Origin: Sphingomonas lacusdianchii
Lineage (GTDB): Bacteria > Pseudomonadota > Alphaproteobacteria > Sphingomonadales > Sphingomonadaceae
Assembly: GCF_022664395.1 (NCBI RefSeq)
Contig: NZ_JAKRET010000007.1
Coordinates: forward strand, 62,001 to 126,000
DNA length: 64,000 bases
Reading direction: 5' to 3'
Shown: positions 44,088 to 52,353 of the stretch, piece by piece
How positions within the stretch are numbered: the stretch's first letter is position 1
How the letters are laid out: each line of letters starts with the position of its first letter
The notes under the pieces: model-generated
The model's input: the letters and a program-made list of their open reading frames with translations, nothing else
Databases searched by the model: none
What the model was told of the DNA's origin: nothing
Program-made: the position numbers and the translations under genes

Positions 44088-44179
44088 ATATCCGGATTCC
44101 GGACATCCAAAAGTCGTACATATTCAAAAAACCGGCCAGTAATCAATCTTTTCGTGACAGCGGTTACCGGTGATCCGGT
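44088..44179. promoter_or_regulatory. Candidate operators between the GntR gene and the extensin-like gene
   Basis: Two motifs stand out in this 202-base divergent region. TCCGGA occurs twice with one base between (44091-44103). ACCGG-TGAT-CCGGT is an inverted repeat (44166-44179). An AT-rich stretch lies between them (44113-44155). They may serve GntR autoregulation, but the assignment is weak. Confidence 0.3.
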
Positions 44180-44244
44180 TCCCGGCGCGACAGCACGGTC
44201 GGTCGCATCGCGGCTTGTCGCAGCCGCGGCGACGTGGAACCAAG

Positions 44245-44940
44245 ATGGGCATGGCCGTTCCCCGTTTCACCGCCCTGTTGCCGATATTACTGCTGTCGGC
44301 CTGTATCGGCGGCGACCGGCGCGAACCCGCCCCGCCGCCGGCACGGCCGATCGCGCCGCGCGCATCGGGTCCGGTCACCCTGTCGGGGCAGACGCCGCGC
44401 GATACCCAGCAATGTTTCGCCGATCTGTCGCGCGCAGAGGTCCGTTTCAGCCCGCTGCCCGATCGCGATTACGGGTCGGGCTGCGTCGTGCTGGGGGCGG
44501 TGCAGCTGCTCGATATCGGCACGCCGGTAAACGGGCTGAAGGCGATACGCTGTCCGACGGCACGCGCGCTGGTCGGTTGGGTCCGCCACGGCGTGCGCCC
44601 GGCGGCGCGGCAATTGCTGGGCAGCGACGTGACTCGCATCGACAGCTACGGCACCTATGTCTGTCGCGGAATCGTCGGCGGGGGCAGCCGCGCGGCGGGA
44701 CGGGTGTCGGAACACGGCCTCGCCAACGCCGTCGATATCGGCAGCTTCGTGCTGGCGGACGGCCGGCGTATTTCGATCGAGCGCGACTGGAACAGTCCCG
44801 ACCCGCAGGTTCGCGGATTCCTGCGTATCATCCACCGATCGGCGTGCAAACGCTTCGTCACGACGCTCGGCCCCGAATACAATGCGGCGCACGCCAACCA
44901 TTTCCATTTCGACATGGGCGGGCGGCCGCTGTGCCGGTGA
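44245..44940 (+). CDS. Extensin-like C-terminal domain lipoprotein
   Basis: The 231-residue protein has a lipoprotein signal (PRFTALLPILLLSAC, lipobox Cys20 from ATG 44245). A proline-rich linker (REPAPPPARP) follows, then an extensin-like C-terminal domain. VSEHGLANAVDIGSFVLADG and AHANHFHFDMGGR hold His/Asp residues in an arrangement like LAS-type metallopeptidases (SxHxxGxAxD and HxHxD), so a peptidoglycan or peptide hydrolase role is plausible. Six cysteines in the domain suggest disulfides. It stands alone, divergent from the GntR gene. Confidence 0.88.
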   Translation: MGMAVPRFTALLPILLLSACIGGDRREPAPPPARPIAPRASGPVTLSGQTPRDTQQCFADLSRAEVRFSPLPDRDYGSGCVVLGAVQLLDIGTPVNGLKAIRCPTARALVGWVRHGVRPAARQLLGSDVTRIDSYGTYVCRGIVGGGSRAAGRVSEHGLANAVDIGSFVLADGRRISIERDWNSPDPQVRGFLRIIHRSACKRFVTTLGPEYNAAHANHFHFDMGGRPLCR

Positions 44941-44989
44941 TGCAAGGCGCTTGCCGGTGTCTGCGGGCGTGCTTACAACTTCGCCACCT

Positions 44990-45853
44990 ATGACCGATAC
45001 AAAAGTACCGTCCCGCGTGTTCCGCGGGGCCAAGCAGGAGGCCGAGGCGGCCCGCGCCCAGCTCTCCACCCCGCAGACCGAGCATCCCGCCTATCGCCTG
45101 GCGTTTCAGGACATGGAGTTCCTGCTGCGCGAGGATCTGCGGCCGGTGCGGTTCCAGCTCGAACTGCTCAAACCCTCGCTGCTGCTCGACGAGGCGAACA
45201 TCGCCTCGACCTTCGTCATCTATGGCTCGGCACGCATTCCCGAGCCGGAAAAGGCCGAAGTGCTGCTCGACCTCGCGCAGGACGACAAGGCGCGCGCGAT
45301 CGCCGAGCGGATCGTCGCCAAGTCGCATTATTACGACGTGGCGCGCGAACTGGCCTTCAACGCCAGCCAGTTTCCCAACGACGTCAACGGCAAGCGCCAC
45401 TTCGTCGTCTGTTCGGGCGGCGGACCGTCGATCATGGAGGCCGCCAATCGCGGCGCGAACGAAGCCGGTGCCGAGTCGATCGGGCTGAACATCGTCCTGC
45501 CCCACGAACAGGCCCCCAACCCGTACGTCACCCCGGCGCTGTCGATGCAGTTCCACTATTTCGCGCTGCGCAAGATGCACTTCCTGCTGCGCGCGCGGGC
45601 AGTGGCGGTGTTCCCCGGTGGCTTCGGCACGTTCGACGAAAGTTTCGAGTTGCTGACGCTGATCCAGACCGGCAAGATCGAACCGATCCCGGTGCTGTTC
45701 TATGGTCGCGAATTCTGGGACCGGGTGGTCAACTGGGACGCGCTGGTCGAGGAAGGCGTGATTTCGGAACGCGATCTCGACCTGATCACCTTCGTCGAAA
45801 CGGCAGAGGAAGGGTGGAACGTAGTCAAGAAGTTCTACGAGGACCGGAAATAG
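44990..45853 (+). CDS. LOG-family Rossmann protein (TIGR00730)
   Basis: The protein is 287 residues from ATG 44990. It has the lysine-decarboxylase-like / LOG fold: FVVCSGGGPSIMEAANRGANEAGAESIG, AVAVFPGGFGTFDESFELLTLIQTGKIE (the PGGxGT motif) and PVLFYGREFWDRVVNWDAL. Such proteins hydrolyse nucleoside 5'-monophosphates to base and ribose phosphate, including cytokinin precursors. The extra 90-residue N-terminus places it in the longer subgroup found in alphaproteobacteria. A palindromic repeat follows the gene. Confidence 0.9.
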   Translation: MTDTKVPSRVFRGAKQEAEAARAQLSTPQTEHPAYRLAFQDMEFLLREDLRPVRFQLELLKPSLLLDEANIASTFVIYGSARIPEPEKAEVLLDLAQDDKARAIAERIVAKSHYYDVARELAFNASQFPNDVNGKRHFVVCSGGGPSIMEAANRGANEAGAESIGLNIVLPHEQAPNPYVTPALSMQFHYFALRKMHFLLRARAVAVFPGGFGTFDESFELLTLIQTGKIEPIPVLFYGREFWDRVVNWDALVEEGVISERDLDLITFVETAEEGWNVVKKFYEDRK

Positions 45854-45879
45854 GGGCAGCTTGCCGCTCTTGCCACAGG

Positions 45880-45962
45880 CGTCACCCGAGCGGAGGCTGG
45901 GGTATCCCGGTTACAGGGCGAGGCCGGAGCCGCAGGAGACCCCAGCCTTCGCTGGGGTGACG
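45880..45962. repeat. CCCCAGC/GCTGGGG palindromic repeat pair, copy C
   Basis: The left half CGTCACCCGAGCGGAGGC is slightly degenerate; the right half GCCTTCGCTGGGGTGACG is canonical. The spacer contains CCCGGTTACAGGGCGAGG. It lies between two convergent genes (LOG protein and lysS). Confidence 0.8.
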
Positions 45963-45995
45963 CCGGTGGCTCCGGCATAACCGGGTTCGCGCCTC

Positions 45996-47600
45996 CTACC
46001 GCGCCAGTGCCTCGGCGATCAGCTTGCGACTGTTGTCGATGCCGTAGAGCGCGATGAAGCTGCCCATGCGCGGGCCCTGCGCCGTGCCGAGCAGCGTTTC
46101 GTAGCAGGCCTTGAACCAGTCCCTGAGCGATTCGAAGCCGGCGGTCTTGCCGATCTCGTACACCGCATTCTGGATCTGCTCGGCGCTGGCATCCGCCGGC
46201 ATCGCCGCCAGTTCGGCATCGAGCCGTTCGAGCGCGGCGCGTTCGATGTCGGTCGGCGCGCGGCGTTCGGGCTTTTCCGCCACATCGCGGACATAGGCCA
46301 GCGCATGGTCGATCAGCGCGTCGAGCGCCGGGTAGCGTTCGGGCGACGCATGTTCAACGTAGTTGGCGAGATAGCCCCAGACCTGCGGCTTGGTCGCCTC
46401 CCCCATCACCCCGACGAGGTTGAGCAACAGCCCGAAGGTGACCGGCAGCGTTTCGGCGGGCGGCGGGCCGCCATGGATGTGGTGGACCGGATTGCCCAGC
46501 TTCTGTTCGATCGGCTGTTCGGCATAATTGCCGCGGAACTGCCAATATTCGTCGATCGCCCGCGGGATCACGCCCAAATGGAGCTGCTTGGCCTTTTTCG
46601 GCTCGCGATAGGCGTAGAAGGCGACGCTTTCGGGCGGGCCATAGGTCAGCCATTGTTCGAGGCTCAGGCCATTGCCCTTCGACTTCGAAATCTTCTGCCC
46701 ATGTTCGTCGAGGAACATCTCGTAGTTGAAGCCCTCGGGCGGGCGGGCGCCCAGCACGCGGGCGATCTTCGACGACTGGGTGACCGAATCGATCAGGTCC
46801 TTGCCCGCCATCTCGTAATCGACGCCCAGCGCCACCCAGCGCATCGCCCAGTCGACCTTCCATTGCAGCTTCGCACCGCCCGACAGGATCGATTGCTCGA
46901 CGCGGGTGTCGCCGTCCATGAACGCGACGATGCCGGTCTCGGCGTCGAGTACCTCGACCGGGACCTGCAGCACGATGCCGCTGGTCGGGCTGATCGGCAG
47001 CACCGGCGAATAGGTCGCGCGGCGTTCGGCACCCAGCGTCGGCAGCATGATGTCTAGGATCGCTTGATAATGGCGCAGCACGCCCTTCAGCGCATCGTCG
47101 AACCTGCCGCCGCGATAATAGTCGGTCGACGAAGCGAATTCATAGTCGAAGCCATATTGGTCTAGAAACGCACGCAGCCGGGCATTGTTGTGCGCGGCGA
47201 AGCTGGAATGCGTGCCGAACGGATCGGGAATTTCGCTCAGCGGCTTGCCGAGATGCTCGCGCAGCATGTCGCCGTTCGGGACATTGTCCGGCACCTTGCG
47301 CAGCCCGTCCATGTCGTCGGAAAAGGCGATCAGGCGGGTCGGCTGGTCCGACAGTTCCTCGAACGCGCGGCGGACCATCGTCGTGCGCAGCACTTCGTTG
47401 AACGTGCCGATATGCGGCAGGCCCGACGGGCCATAGCCGGTTTCGAACAGGATCGGCGCGCCGCCGGGTTTTCCGTCGGGATAGCGCTTGAGCAGCTTGC
47501 GCGCCTCTTCATACGGCCAAGCCTTTGAAACCAATGCTGCATTGCGGATTTCTGCGTCGATCATCCGGTCCAGATACGCGGTCGGCCGCAATATTTCCAC
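45996..47600 (-). CDS. lysS: Class I lysyl-tRNA synthetase
   Basis: The enzyme charges tRNA-Lys. At 534 residues it is the class I (archaeal-type, LysK) form. The class I signature HIGT is at residues 63-66 within GPSGLPHIGTFNEV, and the second signature is KISKSKGNG. A class II enzyme would have neither. GKDLIDSV and the C-terminal helical anticodon domain are intact. The start is GTG. This form is typical of alphaproteobacteria. The gene is divergent from the bestrophin with only 45 bases between starts. Confidence 0.96.
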   Translation of the reverse strand: MEILRPTAYLDRMIDAEIRNAALVSKAWPYEEARKLLKRYPDGKPGGAPILFETGYGPSGLPHIGTFNEVLRTTMVRRAFEELSDQPTRLIAFSDDMDGLRKVPDNVPNGDMLREHLGKPLSEIPDPFGTHSSFAAHNNARLRAFLDQYGFDYEFASSTDYYRGGRFDDALKGVLRHYQAILDIMLPTLGAERRATYSPVLPISPTSGIVLQVPVEVLDAETGIVAFMDGDTRVEQSILSGGAKLQWKVDWAMRWVALGVDYEMAGKDLIDSVTQSSKIARVLGARPPEGFNYEMFLDEHGQKISKSKGNGLSLEQWLTYGPPESVAFYAYREPKKAKQLHLGVIPRAIDEYWQFRGNYAEQPIEQKLGNPVHHIHGGPPPAETLPVTFGLLLNLVGVMGEATKPQVWGYLANYVEHASPERYPALDALIDHALAYVRDVAEKPERRAPTDIERAALERLDAELAAMPADASAEQIQNAVYEIGKTAGFESLRDWFKACYETLLGTAQGPRMGSFIALYGIDNSRKLIAEALAR

Positions 47601-47645
47601 CTGTTGCGACGCAACCTTGATGCAGGTTGGGCGTAGCCTGTTGCG

Positions 47646-48539
47646 ATGATCGTATCCGACGCACCCCGCCTGTCCCGCATCGTCTCCGAAGTATGGAAGC
47701 CCGCGCTGGCACTGTTCATTTGGGACGTGATCGTCACCGGCGTCTATTTTGTGCTGCCGTTCAAGGCGCCGTCGCTGCCGCTGACGATCTTCGGTTCGGC
47801 GCTGGCGCTGTTCCTCGGCTTCCGGGTCAATTCCGCCTATGCGCGCTGGTGGGAGGGGCGGTCGCTATGGGGACTGATGATCAATGCCTCGCGCAACCTG
47901 GCGCGTGGCGCGATCTCGTTCATCGGGCCGGAGAATGAGGGGCAGAAGCGCGACCTGAAGCGCTCGATCGTGTTGCGGCATATCGCCTATGTCCATGCGC
48001 TGCGCTGTCAGTTGCGGCGGCAGGATTCGAAGGACGAGGTCCACCGCTTCCTGTCGCGCGACGAGGCGGGCGAACCGCTGGGGCGGACCAACGTCGCCAA
48101 CGGACTGCTCGACGGGACCGGCGCGCGCATCGCCGAGGCGCAGCGGCGCGACTGGATCGACAGCATCCAGCAGACCAGCCTCGAAAGCGTGCTGATCGAC
48201 ATCGCCAATGCGCAGGGCGGCATGGAGCGGATCAAGAACACCCCGTTGCCGGTGCAATATCGGTTCCTGCCGTCGCTGTTCACGCGGCTGTTCTGCATCG
48301 TGCTGCCGATCGGGCTGGTCGAGACGCTGGGCATCGCCACGCCGCTGGGGTCGGGGCTGGCCGGGTTGATGTTCCTTGCGGTGCTGCAAATCGGCGAGGA
48401 TCTGGCCGATCCGTTCGCCAACAACGTCCACGACCTGCCGCTGACCGCGATGTGCCGGACGATCGAGATCGACCTGCTGCAGGCGATCGGCGATCCCGCG
48501 CCCGAACCGCTGAAGCTCGAAAAGGGCGTGCTGTGGTGA
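47646..48539 (+). CDS. Bestrophin-family anion channel
   Basis: The 297-residue membrane protein has DAPRLSRIVSEVWKPALALFIWDV at the N-terminus, then FGSALALFLGFRVNSAYARWWEGRSLWG (the conserved RVN..Y.R.W motif of bacterial bestrophins) and four transmembrane helices. LPVQYRFLPSLFTRLFCIVLPIG forms the neck region, with QIGEDLADPFANNVHDLPL near the end. Bacterial homologues form pentameric channels. It is followed after 49 bases by a small cytoplasmic protein gene. Confidence 0.93.
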   Translation: MIVSDAPRLSRIVSEVWKPALALFIWDVIVTGVYFVLPFKAPSLPLTIFGSALALFLGFRVNSAYARWWEGRSLWGLMINASRNLARGAISFIGPENEGQKRDLKRSIVLRHIAYVHALRCQLRRQDSKDEVHRFLSRDEAGEPLGRTNVANGLLDGTGARIAEAQRRDWIDSIQQTSLESVLIDIANAQGGMERIKNTPLPVQYRFLPSLFTRLFCIVLPIGLVETLGIATPLGSGLAGLMFLAVLQIGEDLADPFANNVHDLPLTAMCRTIEIDLLQAIGDPAPEPLKLEKGVLW

Positions 48540-48588
48540 CAGAACCCGGCCGCGAACGAACCGGTTGGGCCGTTGACGGAGGATGACG

Positions 48589-48909
48589 ATGGCCGACGAA
48601 CACAAGCCGACGAAGAAGATGGCGGCGAACGCCGAAAAGGGCCTGAAGCTGCGCGAGAAATTCGATCGCGGCGGGACCGAGGCCGGGGTGAAGCGCGCCA
48701 AGCAGATCGCCGATGGCGGGCCGATGTCGGACGCCGACATCAAGTCGATGCACAGCTATTTCGCGCGGCACAGCGTCGACAAGGACGGCAAGGCGCATAG
48801 CTGGGGCGACGATGAAGACCCGTCGGCGGGCTATATCGCGTGGCTGTTGTGGGGCGGCGACGAAGGCAAGGAATGGGCCGACCGCCAGCTCGAGAAGATC
48901 GACGACTAA
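48589..48909 (+). CDS. Small charged hypothetical protein
   Basis: ATG 48589 is correctly spaced from GGAGG; an earlier ATG at 48583 is too close. The 106-residue product is hydrophilic. It begins MADEHKPTKKMAANAEKGLKLREKF and contains DRGGTEAGVKRAKQIAD, then MHSYFARHSVDKDGKAHSWG and DEDPSAGYIAWLLWGGDEG. The RGGT..GV.RA and GYIAWLLWGGD pieces resemble segments seen in phage structural or host-derived small proteins, but no function is established. No phage genes lie nearby. A short hairpin follows directly. Confidence 0.75.
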   Translation: MADEHKPTKKMAANAEKGLKLREKFDRGGTEAGVKRAKQIADGGPMSDADIKSMHSYFARHSVDKDGKAHSWGDDEDPSAGYIAWLLWGGDEGKEWADRQLEKIDD

Positions 48910-48910
48910 T

Positions 48911-48931
48911 TCCTCCCCGTGCCGGGGAGGA
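48911..48931. terminator. CCTCCCCG/CGGGGAGG hairpin
   Basis: CCTCCCCG (48912-48919) and CGGGGAGG (48923-48930) pair perfectly around TGC and are followed by ATTT. It begins two bases after the stop codon of the small gene and probably ends that transcript. Confidence 0.6.
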
Positions 48932-48981
48932 TTTAGCGCGTTCGACTTCCGTTCCGAATTCGTGGCGCTATGTAGGGCAGG

Positions 48982-51684
48982 ATGCTCCCCTACCCCGCCC
49001 TGCACGCCAGCCATTCGGGCGTCTGGATCGCCGATGCGAACGGCACGCGCGAGGTCAGCCGGGGTGAAGCGATCAGCTGTGTCGCCGATACGCCGACCAT
49101 CGTCCTGAACGCGCCGCTGATCGGGCAGCGGCTGGGCTATGCCGAGCTGTCGGGGCTCGACCTGCTCGAGCTTTACGCCTTCGTCCATCCGGCGCGCTTC
49201 GCGGTGCCGACGCCTAAGGGGCTGGCGCAGGCGCTGGACCTGTCCCCGCCCGCCGATGAAGCGGCGGTCGCGGCGCTGTTGCGCGATGCCGCCGCCGCAC
49301 TGATCGCCACCGCATCGGCGCCCTGGGCGGAGCAGGAGGGCGCGTGGACCGCCGCGCAATCGCTGTTTCGGCTGCGCTGGCCGTGGGCGCCGGCGCTGGG
49401 ACAGGTGCTGCCCAAGCCGGCGACCGCCGAACGCTGGCTGTTCGCGAAGCTGCCCGAATGGGAGGAAGCGCCGCCACGGGGGCACCCGCGCACGGTCACC
49501 CTCGCTCCCGACGCGGTTGCCGAACGGTTGACGACATTGACCGGCCAGGGGGCCGAGACGCGCCCCGGCCAGCGCGCCTTTGCCGCCGCTGCCGCCGATG
49601 CCTTCGCCCCGCGCGTGGCGCGCGACACGCCCAATCTGGTGCTGGCGGAGGCGGGAACGGGGATCGGCAAGACGCTCGGCTATCTCGCGCCGGCATCCTT
49701 GTGGTCGACGCAGGCCGATGGCGCGGTGTGGGTGTCGACCTTTACCAAGGCGCTGCAACGCCAATTGGCGCAGGAAAGCGAGCGCGTCTTTCCCGATCCC
49801 GTCGAACGCCGCGCGCGCGTCGTGACGCGCAAGGGGCGCGAGAATTATCTGTGCCTGCTGAACCTCGAAGATGCATTGCAAGGCGGGTTTCAGGGGCGGG
49901 CGGCGGTGTTGGCGCAACTGGTCGCGCGCTGGGCGGCGTATAGTGCGGATGGCGACATGGTCGGTGGCGACCTGCCCGGCTGGCTGCCGATCTTGTTCCG
50001 GCGCAACGGATCGACCGCGCTGACCGACCGGCGCGGCGAGTGCATCTATGCCGGGTGCCCGCATTACCGGAAATGCTTCATCGAACGCGCGGCGCGGGCT
50101 TCGGCACAGGCCGATATCGTCATCGCCAACCATGCGCTGGTGATGGTCAACGCAGCGCGCGGGCGCGAGACCGGCACGCGCCCGACCCGCTTTGTTTTCG
50201 ACGAAGGCCATCACCTGTTCGATGCCGCCGACGCGATGTTCTCCGCCGCGCTGACCGGCATGGAGGCGATCGAGATCCGCCGCTGGGTGCTGGGGCCGGA
50301 GGGCGGCGGACGCGGGCGGCGGCGGGGGCTGGCCGCGCGGCTGTCTGATGTTGCCAGCTATGATTCGGCGGGGGCCGAGGCGGTGGCGGCGGCGGTCGAT
50401 GCCGCACGGCTATTGCCCGCCGAGGGCTGGCTGGCGCGGGTGCAGGAAGGCAATGCGTTCGGTCCGGTCGAGGAATTGCTCGCCTGCGTGCGCGGCGCGG
50501 TGTTCGCGCGGGCGAAGGATGGCGAGGCCGGCTATGGGCTGGAGACCGAGCTGACCGAGCCGCCGCCCGAACTGGTCGATGCCGCCGGCCCGGCCGCACA
50601 GGCACTCGACGCGCTGCTCCGTCCGCTGATCGCGCTCGGCAAGCGGCTGGAGGCGGTGCTGACCGAAGGGCCGGACTGGATGGACGGCCCGGCGCGCGCG
50701 CGGATCGAGGGGGCGATCGCCTCGCTCGGCTGGCGGGCGGAGACGGTGGCGGCATGGGGGCGGCTGCTGGCGCGGGTCGGCGGACCGGTCGATCCCGATT
50801 TCGTCGACTGGCTGGCGGTCGACCGCGTCGAGGGGCGCGAGTACGACATGGGGCTGCACCGCCACTGGCTCGACCCCAGCCGTCCGTTCGCCGAAACGGT
50901 GCTGAAACCCGCGCATGGCGTGCTCGTCACGTCGGCGACGCTGCGCGCGGGCGGCGACTGGGACGTGGCCGATGCGCGGGTCGGGGCGCCGCACCTGATG
51001 CGCCAGCCGACCCATTTCGCCGCGACCAGCCCGTTCGCCTATGCGCAACAGGCCGAGGTGCTGATCGTCACCGATGTGAAGCGTGGCGACCTGCCCGCAC
51101 TCGCCAATGCCTATGGCCGGCTGATCGTCGCGGCGGGGGGCGGGACGCTGGGGCTGTTCACCGCGATCCGGCGGCTGCGCGGGGTCCATGCGCGCATCGC
51201 CGACCGGTTGGCGCGCGACGGATTGCCGCTCTACGCGCAGCATGTCGATCCGATCGATACCGGTACGCTGGTCGACATCTTCCGCGACGATCCCCGTGCG
51301 TCGCTGATCGGCACCGATGCGCTGCGCGACGGGGTCGATGTCCCCGGCCATTCGCTGCGGATGGTCGTGATGGAGGGGGTGCCGTGGGTGAAGCCGGGCG
51401 TGCTGCACGCCGCGCGCCGGCTGGCGGGGGGTGGCAGCGCCTATGACGACCGGATGGTGCGCGCGCGGTTGGCGCAGGCGTTCGGGCGGCTGATCCGCCG
51501 TGCCGACGATCGCGGGTTGTTCGTGCTGCTGTCGGCGGCGATGCCGTCGCGGCTGCTGGGCGCGTTCCCCGATGGGACACCGGTCGTGCGCTGCACGCTG
51601 GACGAAGCGGTCGCGCGTGCTCTTTCCTTGGGTAAAGAAGTGGGGCATGGGGCGCATGCCCTGCCGATGGAGCCCTTGCCATGA
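48982..51684 (+). CDS. ATP-dependent DNA helicase, DinG/XPD type
   Basis: The 900-residue superfamily 2 helicase has Walker A AEAGTGIGKT (222-231). Four cysteines (291 in ENYLC, 354, 359 and 365 in CIYAGCPHYRKC) should bind the [4Fe-4S] cluster of XPD-like enzymes. DEGHHLFDAADAMF is the DEAH-type box and LIGTDALRDGVDVPGHSLRMVV motif V. QAFGRLIRRADDRG is motif VI. The N-terminal 190 residues are not helicase-like and may be a family-specific accessory domain. A 5'-3' helicase role in repair or R-loop removal is expected. The stop overlaps the next start (ATGA). Confidence 0.93.
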   Translation: MLPYPALHASHSGVWIADANGTREVSRGEAISCVADTPTIVLNAPLIGQRLGYAELSGLDLLELYAFVHPARFAVPTPKGLAQALDLSPPADEAAVAALLRDAAAALIATASAPWAEQEGAWTAAQSLFRLRWPWAPALGQVLPKPATAERWLFAKLPEWEEAPPRGHPRTVTLAPDAVAERLTTLTGQGAETRPGQRAFAAAAADAFAPRVARDTPNLVLAEAGTGIGKTLGYLAPASLWSTQADGAVWVSTFTKALQRQLAQESERVFPDPVERRARVVTRKGRENYLCLLNLEDALQGGFQGRAAVLAQLVARWAAYSADGDMVGGDLPGWLPILFRRNGSTALTDRRGECIYAGCPHYRKCFIERAARASAQADIVIANHALVMVNAARGRETGTRPTRFVFDEGHHLFDAADAMFSAALTGMEAIEIRRWVLGPEGGGRGRRRGLAARLSDVASYDSAGAEAVAAAVDAARLLPAEGWLARVQEGNAFGPVEELLACVRGAVFARAKDGEAGYGLETELTEPPPELVDAAGPAAQALDALLRPLIALGKRLEAVLTEGPDWMDGPARARIEGAIASLGWRAETVAAWGRLLARVGGPVDPDFVDWLAVDRVEGREYDMGLHRHWLDPSRPFAETVLKPAHGVLVTSATLRAGGDWDVADARVGAPHLMRQPTHFAATSPFAYAQQAEVLIVTDVKRGDLPALANAYGRLIVAAGGGTLGLFTAIRRLRGVHARIADRLARDGLPLYAQHVDPIDTGTLVDIFRDDPRASLIGTDALRDGVDVPGHSLRMVVMEGVPWVKPGVLHAARRLAGGGSAYDDRMVRARLAQAFGRLIRRADDRGLFVLLSAAMPSRLLGAFPDGTPVVRCTLDEAVARALSLGKEVGHGAHALPMEPLP

Positions 51685-52214
51685 AGACGCTGACGCTGCT
51701 GCGCCACGCCAAGTCGAGCTGGGACGATGCCATTGCGCGTGATTTCGACCGGCCGCTGAATGCGAAGGGCGCACGCGCCGCGACCGCGATGGGCGCGCAT
51801 CTGCGGCAACTGGGCTGCAAGTTCGATCATCTGGTCGCCAGCCCGGCGGTGCGCGTCGTCGAGACGCTCGACCATTTCCGGCGCGGGTACGGCACCTTGC
51901 CCGAGGAACAGAGCAACCGCGCGCTGTATCTGGCGTCGGCGGGGACGTTGCTCGACACCGTCCGCGCGCTGCCGCCCGAGGTCGATCGCGCGCTGCTGGT
52001 CGGGCATAATCCCGGGTTGGAGGATCTGGTCCTGCTGCTGTCGGCCGAGAGCAATCCGTTGCGCGGTGCAGTCGAGGAGAAGTTTCCGACCGCCAGCGTC
52101 GCGGTGCTCGAACTGGATGGCGACTGGGCGAGCGCGTGCGATGGGTGCGGGCATCTGGTCACGTTCGTGCGGCCGCGCGATCTCGATCCGAGCCTGGGGC
52201 CGGGGCACGATTGA
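51681..52214 (+). CDS. sixA: SixA-type histidine phosphatase
   Basis: The 177-residue protein belongs to the phosphoglycerate-mutase-like superfamily. TLLRHAKSSWDD contains the RHxKS catalytic motif of SixA. SPAVRVVETLDHF and LLVGHNPGLEDLVLLL with the second histidine complete the site. SixA removes phosphate from histidines such as the HPt or NPr domains; the partner is unknown here. Coupled to the helicase gene by a 4-base overlap, without an evident shared role. Confidence 0.9.
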   Translation: MKTLTLLRHAKSSWDDAIARDFDRPLNAKGARAATAMGAHLRQLGCKFDHLVASPAVRVVETLDHFRRGYGTLPEEQSNRALYLASAGTLLDTVRALPPEVDRALLVGHNPGLEDLVLLLSAESNPLRGAVEEKFPTASVAVLELDGDWASACDGCGHLVTFVRPRDLDPSLGPGHD

Positions 52215-52238
52215 ACGATCGACCCGCTTCGGCGACAG

Positions 52239-52321
52239 CGTCACCCCAGCGAAGGCTGGGGTATCCCGGTTGTGACGCGAGGCCAGAGCCGCACGATGCC
52301 CCAGCCTTCGCTGGGGCGACG
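52239..52321. repeat. CCCCAGC/GCTGGGG palindromic repeat pair, copy D
   Basis: CGTCACCCCAGCGAAGGC and GCCTTCGCTGGGGCGACG are near-perfect inverses around GGTTGTGACGCGAGGCC. This copy uses CGAAGG/CCTTCG in place of the CGCAGG/CCTGCG of copies A, B and E. It lies between convergent genes. Confidence 0.85.
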
Positions 52322-52353
52322 CAAGGGGACAGCGTTTCGTTCGCTGCGCGCGA

